DNA of 9,899 nucleotides. Source: Bacteroidales bacterium. GTDB lineage: Bacteria > Bacteroidota > Bacteroidia > Bacteroidales > P3. The notes under the pieces were generated by a model. The model was not told the DNA's origin. It was given only the letters and a program-made list of their open reading frames with translations, and did no database searches. Within the stretch, counting starts at the first letter, position 1, and the number at the start of each line of letters is the position of its first letter. Where the stretch lies: the NCBI GenBank assembly GCA_017560705.1, contig JAFZEK010000133.1:1-9899 (forward strand), read 5' to 3'. Shown here one piece after another: positions 5,511 through 9,899 of this stretch. The position numbers and the translations under genes were made by a program.

Positions 5511-6569
5511 TTATGCCAACAGAGGTACTAAATACTTGGCTAGCAAATATCCGCCAACCATAAGCCACACATATATGATGGCGGCCAAATAGAAAGGTTT
5601 GGCACCGGCTTTTTTGAATTTGTCGAAACTAGTGTCGGCACCCAATGCCGTCATAGCCATAGTGAGCAAAAAGGTGTCAAACGAGTTTATGGCACCAGCT
5701 GCAGCAGTCATAACATCAGCGGGAACGCATTCTCTTAGAAGCGAATTTACCCCAATAGCCACTAGGAAAAGCAAGGCGAACCACGGAATCGTTATCTTGG
5801 TTTTAGCAGAATTTTGAGCCGAAGCCTTTCCACGACTTAGGCACACACTCATTATGAGCAGCACCGGAGCAAGCAGTATAACCCTTATCATTTTGGTGAT
5901 GGTAGCAGTGTCGGCAATGCCCACATCCCCCATTGGGTCCATAGCATTTCCGGCCCCTATCACATGAGCCACCTCGTGCAGAGTGCTACCGGTGTATATT
6001 GCCATCTCATTCACACCCAAGTCGAAGAGTCCTATACGATAAAGTATAGGATACAAAAACATGGAAAGAGTGCCAAAGATGACCACCGTAGTTACAGCCA
6101 CTGTAGTTTTATGAGGTTCGGCTTTCACCACAGGCTCAGCCCCAAGCACAGCAGCAGCACCGCATATAGCACTGCCTGTGGAGGTAAGAAGCACTGTTTC
6201 CTTATCCATCTTTAGCAGTTTGCCCACAATGATACCCAACAGCAAAGTGCCACCTACCACTATGCAATCCACCACAATGGCAGACAAGCCCACCTCCAAC
6301 ACTTGCTGAAAAGTGAGGCGAAAACCATAAAGAATGATACCCAATCGGAGTATTTGCTTGGAACAAAACTTCAAGCCCGGGAACCACGACTGCGGCAAGC
6401 GACTACGAAAAGTGTTGGCATAGACCATGCCTATAAGCAAACCTACAATAAGAGGACTAAACGAAAGCCTCTTAATAAAATCCAATTCCGCTACTAAAAA
6501 GGCCAAAAACGAGAAGCACACGATGAGTAGCACACCATAAAAAGCACTAATATTCTTCTTATTACACAT
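5511..6569 (-). CDS. YeiH/UPF0324 family membrane protein, putative anion (sulfate) exporter
   Basis: This is a polytopic inner-membrane protein of the UPF0324 (Cons_hypoth698) family, annotated elsewhere as a putative sulfate exporter; the substrate is not proven. Family hallmarks, numbered from the ATG at 6569, are LRLGIILYGFRLT (about 74-86), TGSAICGAAAVLGAEP (131-146), GSTLHEVAHVIGAGNAM (194-210) and MTALGADTSF (306-315). About ten hydrophobic segments are spread over the whole length. The frame is open to an ATG at 6629, which would add 20 residues (372 in all). I prefer 6569 (352 residues) because the promoter element TACTTTTG at 6594-6601 lies inside those extra codons, and because the shorter protein then opens with a short polar segment before its first helix. 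No ribosome site is clear. It is a single-gene unit, divergent from the isomerase operon. Confidence 0.9.
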   Translation of the reverse strand: MCNKKNISAFYGVLLIVCFSFLAFLVAELDFIKRLSFSPLIVGLLIGMVYANTFRSRLPQSWFPGLKFCSKQILRLGIILYGFRLTFQQVLEVGLSAIVVDCIVVGGTLLLGIIVGKLLKMDKETVLLTSTGSAICGAAAVLGAEPVVKAEPHKTTVAVTTVVIFGTLSMFLYPILYRIGLFDLGVNEMAIYTGSTLHEVAHVIGAGNAMDPMGDVGIADTATITKMIRVILLAPVLLIMSVCLSRGKASAQNSAKTKITIPWFALLFLVAIGVNSLLRECVPADVMTAAAGAINSFDTFLLTMAMTALGADTSFDKFKKAGAKPFYLAAIIYVWLMVGGYLLAKYLVPLLA

Positions 6570-6593
6570 AATTACATTAAACTTTAGAAGTTG

Positions 6594-6624
6594 CAAAAGT
6601 ACACATTTTTCCTCAACTAGCATA
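6594..6624 (-). promoter_or_regulatory. Promoter of the YeiH-type transporter gene
   Basis: On the minus strand TACTTTTG (6601-6594) is a perfect -7 element. TATG (6624-6621), 19 bases upstream, is a one-mismatch -33 element. Transcription would start near 6588-6590, about 20 nt before the ATG at 6569 and downstream of the alternative ATG at 6629. Confidence 0.6.
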
Positions 6625-6649
6625 AGCATTGGCAGGCGACAATGCTATG
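6621..6649. promoter_or_regulatory. Inverted repeat at the -33 region, candidate operator
   Basis: AGCATTG (6625-6631) and CAATGCT (6640-6646) are perfect inverted arms separated by eight bases. With one bulged A the arms extend to CAT/ATG at 6621-6649. The repeat overlaps the -33 element of the leftward transporter gene, so a dimeric regulator bound here could control it. No regulator gene is adjacent in this window. Confidence 0.4.
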
Positions 6650-6726
6650 TGGGCAAAAGAGCAACACCAAAAAGTCCCTTAAATCCAAGGTATATAGGGG
6701 CAAGAAATAAGAAAGTTGGGCAAATG

Positions 6727-6758
6727 TTTGACTAATTCGAAAAAACATCGTACCTTTG
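6727..6758 (+). promoter_or_regulatory. Promoter of the peptidyl-prolyl isomerase operon
   Basis: TTTG (6727-6730), a 20-base spacer and TACCTTTG (6751-6758) match the Bacteroidetes consensus. Transcription from about 6763 gives a leader of about 130 nt before the ATG at 6895. In that leader a short inverted pair TTCTC/GAGAA (around 6855-6874) is visible, but no known riboswitch was recognised. Confidence 0.75.
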
Positions 6759-6894
6759 CACATTGAAAAAATGTATACACAGCCCACGTGACTATATAAG
6801 ACACACCACTGTTATCAATCTTATATTTTGTTACAAAGGCAATAAAAGTAATGGATTCTCATTATATAACGAGAAAAGAAATAAAAACTAGAAG

Positions 6895-8988
6895 ATGAAA
6901 AAGACATTAGTAACGCTATTATTAGGAACATTGTTGGGAACAGCTAACACTGCAAACGCACAAATACAAGACGACCCAGTGGTAATGGAAATAGGAGACG
7001 AAAAAATAAAACAATCCGAGCTTATGAAGAACTATCTTCAAGCAATGTCCATAGACCCCAATGCTACTAAAATACAATCGGAATCGGAAAAAAGGAACGC
7101 ACTTAACGAATACGTACAAATGTATGCCAACTTCCGACTAAAGATAAAAGATGCCTACGCCGAACAATACGACACCGTAGCCACTTTCAAAAGAGAGTAT
7201 AAGCTATACCGCGACGAAGTGGCAGCACCTTATCTTATAGACTCTGATTTACTAGAAAGCATATTACTAGAAGCCTATAACAGAAACCAATATGCCGTAA
7301 GAGCATCGCACATCATGGTGGAGCTGGACCGCAACGCTTCGCCCGAAGACACTCTTAAGGCCTACAAGAAAGCCATGGATATATACACCAAGGCTACAAG
7401 AAAGAATGCCAACTTCACCAAGCTAGCAATAACTTATTCTGAAGACCCCTCGGCACGTGACCACCTATCCCAAAGAACCAACACCAATATGAAAGGTAAC
7501 GGCGGCGACCTTGGCTACTTCACCGTTTTCGATATGGTTTTCCCATTCGAAGATGCTGTATACAAAATGAATATAGGCGAAGTGTGCAAACCTATACGCA
7601 CCAACTTCGGATACCACATAATAAAACTATACGACAAAGTGCCTATTTACGGCAAAACATCCATACAACATATATGGGTAGGCTCTATATCCGAAACTGA
7701 TTCTAACCGAATGAAAAGCAAAATAAACGATGCTTACATGAGGCTAAAAGATGGGGAAGACTTCAACAAAGTGGTGAGAGACTGTAGCGAAGACCGTGCC
7801 ACTATACCTATGAACGGACTTATAGAAAATGTTCCTATCCAAAGAATGGTTCCGGAATACGTGAGCAAAATATCAGCACTCCAAGTAGGTGAGTTCAGCG
7901 AACCATTTAAAACTCATTACGGATGGCACATAATAAAAGTGGTAAGAAAAGACTCTATACCATCCTTTGAAGACATGCGTGCATTCTACAAACAACGCAT
8001 ATCTCGCGACCAACGCAGCAAACAACCTCAAAATGTGTATGTAGAAAAAATGAAGAAAAAACACTACTTTGTGGATCACCTAACAACCAACAAAGAAGCA
8101 TACAACGAGCTTAAGAGCTCTGTAACCAACGATGTATTCAAAGAAACATGGGCAATGCCAAACCTTGAAAGAGGAACAGAAGTGGCATTCTCCATAAATG
8201 GAAAGAACTACACCGTAAACGAAGTGGCTGCCTACATACATAACAATCAGAAAAAAGCCGTTCCAATACCACTAGATGTTTATTTCCAAAACGCCTACGA
8301 TGCTTTTGTGGCTAAAGAAATTATAGACTACTGCAACAGCCGCTTGGAAGAAGACTATCCTGAATTCTACGACCTTGTAAACGAATACAAGAACGGACTA
8401 CTAATCTTTGCCTACAACGATTCCAAAGTGTGGTCCAGAGCCATTATAGACACAGCAGGATTAAAAGAATTCTACACAGCCGAAAGTGTAAAAAAAGACC
8501 TCAACAACCCCGACCACGCTATGTATTTTTGGAAACAACGTGCCGACATGATGACCATTGCCATCACTGACTCTAGCTGTGCAGACGCTGCCAAGGTTCT
8601 AAAAGTGGTAGAAAAGAACGCTTTCAAAGAAGGCATGAACAAGCAAAAAATGACCGACTTGGTGATGAAGAAAGTACGCAAAAAGAAATGCCAACAACCC
8701 ACTCCGGTCTACGTTCGCAACGTGATGACCGAGATAGGCGACACTTCCATAATAAATGCCGACGAGTTCCAAAAAGGAATATACACCAAGAAGACCAAGA
8801 ACGGCAAAGGCTATATAGTGATAGTAGTGAGAGGTATAAAAGATCCTATGCACAAGGAATTACGCGAAGCTAGAGGCTATTACATAAACGACTATCAAAC
8901 CTACTTAGAAGCCCAACTAATAGAAGAGCTTAGAAGCAAATACGAAGTAACAGTTCACCAAGACAAAATAGACGCTATTAAATACTAA
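6895..8988 (+). CDS. Periplasmic parvulin-type peptidyl-prolyl cis-trans isomerase (SurA/PpiC-like, two rotamase domains)
   Basis: This 697-residue exported folding factor is predicted to isomerise prolyl bonds and chaperone envelope or outer-membrane proteins in the periplasm. Residues 1-22 form a signal peptide ending ANA before Q23. Residues about 28-130 form a helical SurA-type N-terminal region. The first PPIC rotamase domain (about 135-246) is canonical, with H139 in RASHIMV, GGDLG at 203-207, and FGYHIIKL ending the domain (H241). The second (about 255-352) keeps QHIWV (H259) and YGWHIIKV (H345), but the GGDLG position reads MNGLIEN, so its catalytic competence is doubtful. Residues about 380-697 form a long lysine-rich C-terminal region of unrecognised fold. 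The ATG at 6895 is chosen because it begins the signal peptide; AGAAG just upstream is a weak ribosome site. It is the first gene of an operon, with the next gene beginning two bases after its stop. Confidence 0.93.
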   Translation: MKKTLVTLLLGTLLGTANTANAQIQDDPVVMEIGDEKIKQSELMKNYLQAMSIDPNATKIQSESEKRNALNEYVQMYANFRLKIKDAYAEQYDTVATFKREYKLYRDEVAAPYLIDSDLLESILLEAYNRNQYAVRASHIMVELDRNASPEDTLKAYKKAMDIYTKATRKNANFTKLAITYSEDPSARDHLSQRTNTNMKGNGGDLGYFTVFDMVFPFEDAVYKMNIGEVCKPIRTNFGYHIIKLYDKVPIYGKTSIQHIWVGSISETDSNRMKSKINDAYMRLKDGEDFNKVVRDCSEDRATIPMNGLIENVPIQRMVPEYVSKISALQVGEFSEPFKTHYGWHIIKVVRKDSIPSFEDMRAFYKQRISRDQRSKQPQNVYVEKMKKKHYFVDHLTTNKEAYNELKSSVTNDVFKETWAMPNLERGTEVAFSINGKNYTVNEVAAYIHNNQKKAVPIPLDVYFQNAYDAFVAKEIIDYCNSRLEEDYPEFYDLVNEYKNGLLIFAYNDSKVWSRAIIDTAGLKEFYTAESVKKDLNNPDHAMYFWKQRADMMTIAITDSSCADAAKVLKVVEKNAFKEGMNKQKMTDLVMKKVRKKKCQQPTPVYVRNVMTEIGDTSIINADEFQKGIYTKKTKNGKGYIVIVVRGIKDPMHKELREARGYYINDYQTYLEAQLIEELRSKYEVTVHQDKIDAIKY

Positions 8989-8990
8989 CA

Positions 8991-9869
8991 ATGAGAAGAA
9001 TGAAAAAACAGCAAGCACTGTGCGTGGTCATACTATTTTGCTTGGTAGGCATGCTTACATCTTGCGGAGGCAACGGCAAAGAAAAGCCTTTGGTAAGAGT
9101 GTTTAACTACTACCTATACCCATCGGATATAGAAGGAGCATTAGGCAACAACATATCCAAAGAAGATAGCATAGCTTTTATAAACAACTATATAGAGCAA
9201 TGGATACAGCAGATGGTGGTATTAGAAAAAGCACAAAATAATATTACCAAGAACTTCGACAAAGAGCTGAAGAACTACAAAAATTCGTTGCTCACCTACG
9301 AGTATGAACAAAAGATAGTGGAACAACTGTTGGACACCAACGTATCCGAAGACGAGATTGTAAAGTACTACGAGGCCAACAAAGCCAACTTTCTACTAAA
9401 GAACAACATCGTCAGAATGCTGTATATTAAAGTGCCAAAAACATCTCTAGCCCTAGGCAAGATAAAGAATTTAATGTTCACCGGCGGACGCGAAGTGTCG
9501 GACAAGCAAATTGTAGAACTACAAAAGCTAGCGTCCATGCATGCACAAGAATACTTCTTCGACACACAAGTGTGGATACCATTCAGCGACTTTCAACGAA
9601 TGATACCCGTAGAAACCTACAACGAAGAAATGTATATGCAGAACAACAAAAACATAACCATAGTGAGCGACACTATGGCCTACATTGCTCGCATATTGGA
9701 GTTTAAAGTTATTGACGACGTTTCTCCGCTAAGTTTCGAGTATTCTAATATTAAGAACATACTCCTAACCAAAAGGAAGATAGCCATAATAGAAAAGATG
9801 CAGCTAGACCTCCTACGCACTGCGGAGCTAGGCAATAACATAGAATACTTCTACGACAGAAAGAAATAA
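8991..9869 (+). CDS. Lipoprotein related to SurA-type peptidyl-prolyl isomerases
   Basis: This 292-residue lipoprotein has a basic start, a hydrophobic segment and the lipobox LTSC with the lipidated cysteine at residue 25, followed by GGNGKEK. It should be anchored to the inner or outer membrane facing the periplasm. Residues about 35-150 are strongly helical and include YEYEQKIVEQLLDTNVSEDEIVKYYEANKANF, the linker typically found just before a rotamase domain in SurA/PpiD-like proteins. The following part (VRMLYIKVPK, from about 141) takes the place of that domain, but neither GGDLG nor the closing FGxHIIK motif is present. It is probably a chaperone that has lost isomerase activity. M1 (8991) or M4 (9000) may be the true start; AGAAG precedes M4. 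Only two bases separate it from the upstream isomerase, so the two are translationally linked, and no terminator is seen in the 30 bases after its stop, so the operon likely continues. Confidence 0.8.
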   Translation: MRRMKKQQALCVVILFCLVGMLTSCGGNGKEKPLVRVFNYYLYPSDIEGALGNNISKEDSIAFINNYIEQWIQQMVVLEKAQNNITKNFDKELKNYKNSLLTYEYEQKIVEQLLDTNVSEDEIVKYYEANKANFLLKNNIVRMLYIKVPKTSLALGKIKNLMFTGGREVSDKQIVELQKLASMHAQEYFFDTQVWIPFSDFQRMIPVETYNEEMYMQNNKNITIVSDTMAYIARILEFKVIDDVSPLSFEYSNIKNILLTKRKIAIIEKMQLDLLRTAELGNNIEYFYDRKK

Positions 9870-9899
9870 AAAACACCGCCACCAAAAAAAGACATTACT

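Overview
The window reads as chromosomal DNA of an AT-rich member of the Bacteroidetes, most likely order Bacteroidales. The evidence is the promoter style: the -7 element TAnnTTTG, with a TTTG element 19-20 bases upstream, appears before a leftward gene (144-174) and a rightward operon (6727-6758), and single -7 elements precede two other transcription units. Most genes lack a strong Shine-Dalgarno sequence, and the gene content fits too: a secreted two-repeat M16 peptidase, a DUF2975/XRE pair, and tandem periplasmic parvulin-type genes.

Layout. 1-56 is the start of a leftward gene that begins with a signal peptide and has its own promoter. 242-390 holds a long nested stem structure followed by an intrinsic terminator; it may be an unannotated small RNA. 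410-4267 is a leftward cluster, in transcription order: a DUF2975 four-helix membrane protein, a small XRE-type regulator, and a 951-residue secreted zinc peptidase. A 15-bp perfect palindrome lies at the predicted start of transcription of this cluster. 4268-5510 is about 1.24 kb with no convincing gene. It carries helically spaced A/T tracts, a leftward terminator with no obvious gene feeding it, eleven in-phase 21-bp units that encode heptads in an open frame lacking an ATG, and a 62-nt imperfect hairpin. 5511-6569 is a leftward YeiH/UPF0324 membrane transporter. 6570-6894 is a divergent intergenic region with a promoter on each strand and a 7-bp inverted repeat. 6895-9869 is a rightward pair: a periplasmic double-parvulin peptidyl-prolyl isomerase and a lipoprotein related to SurA-type chaperones. 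They are two bases apart and the operon probably continues past the window.

Working together. The two rightward genes look like an envelope-folding operon handling exported or outer-membrane proteins. The leftward cluster couples a likely regulator and membrane partner to an exported peptidase, but a functional link between them is inference only. The most unusual material is in the non-coding stretches (242-390 and 4268-5510), not in the genes.
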